From Chara braunii (lineage: Eukaryota > Streptophyta > Charophyceae > Charales > Characeae), in NCBI GenBank assembly GCA_003427395.1, contig BFEA01000163.1:2388250-2415549 (forward strand): a stretch of 27,300 bases of DNA, read 5' to 3'. Shown in pieces: positions 27,033 to 27,300 of this stretch (position 1 is the first letter of the stretch; each line of letters begins with the position of its first letter). A model generated the notes under the pieces. It saw only the letters and a program-made list of their open reading frames with translations, did not search any database and was not told where the DNA came from. The position numbers and the translations under genes were made by a program.

Positions 27033-27212
27033 AATAAAAAATATATCTATTTCAAATAAAAAATATTCAAAAAAATAATATTCTTAAAAATCTATGATTC
27101 ATTTAATTTTTTGACAAATATGTATTCTAATTATATCATATTTGTATAATTCTAGTTAGAATATTATATCATATTTATGTAATTCTAATCTGCGTTGCCA
27201 CTTGTATGCACC

Positions 27213-27300
27213 CTCGTACGAGTACGGATTCGTACTCTTGTACTCGTACGCTAGGGGCCTCGTACAAGGTTGTTCTTTTTTTTTTTTTTTTTTTTTTTTT
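27213..27300. repeat. Word island G (CTCGTAC/GTACGAG) plus terminal T run
   Basis: CTCGTAC or its complement occurs repeatedly at 27213-27265 (the palindrome CTCGTACGAG at 27213, TACTCGTACG at 27241, CTCGTAC at 27259). After AAGGTTGTTC comes a T run from 27276 to the window end. Confidence 0.7.

Overview
The window looks like nuclear DNA of a eukaryote, most likely a streptophyte green alga (a Chara-like charophyte is my best guess, not proven). The main clue is at the right end: a piece of plastid-type DNA carrying the first 36 codons of an ndhD-like gene next to an organellar trnR-UCU. Plastid ndh genes are essentially a streptophyte trait. Other clues are very long AT-rich spacers, many microsatellites and homopolymers, an assembly gap of 495 N, interrupted coding frames without bacterial spacing, and retroelement or transposase remnants. 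No operons, bacterial promoters or CRISPR arrays are seen.

Layout. 1-480: a (TCAA)n edge, AT-rich DNA, a perfect 19-bp hairpin and a GC-rich island built from one repeated 6-mer. 373-3264: a minus-strand, multi-segment protein gene (Cys-bearing N-terminal domain, long Q/P/T/H-rich middle, C-terminal fragment) broken by stops and a frame change. 5037-5609: a forward RING-finger-like protein followed by AATAAA and a long A tract. 6340-6795: a weak forward ORF. 7800-10020: a block whose top strand is strongly A+C-rich, holding a (TA)n tract and one minus-strand ORF. 10022-10336: a forward exon-like fragment facing a large minus-strand reverse transcriptase (10398-12416). 12676-15793: GC-richer block with several forward coding-like segments of unknown family and one ORF on the other strand. 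15914-17130: tandem repeats, the N gap, a second (TCAA)n tract and a second GC island. 17190-19210: AT-rich DNA with dispersed repeat boxes and two more GC islands. 19265-20861: minus-strand decayed coding frames. 21943-24338: minus-strand, heavily decayed transposase-like gene of the DUF7869 type. 25082-26054: a 64-bp tandem repeat and then an array of alternating inverted half-units. 26192-27262: further GC islands around the plastid-derived segment.

Nearly all the recognisable proteins are mobile-element-type or unknown, and most carry nonsense codons or frame changes, so the window reads as repeat-rich intergenic DNA made of decaying elements. The reverse transcriptase is the best preserved gene. 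The most unusual signal is a set of at least seven short GC-rich islands, each made of its own short word repeated in both orientations. Several are attached to similar AT-rich flanks, as if one repeat family carried an island whose word changes from copy to copy. All family assignments are from motifs read by eye; no database search was possible.
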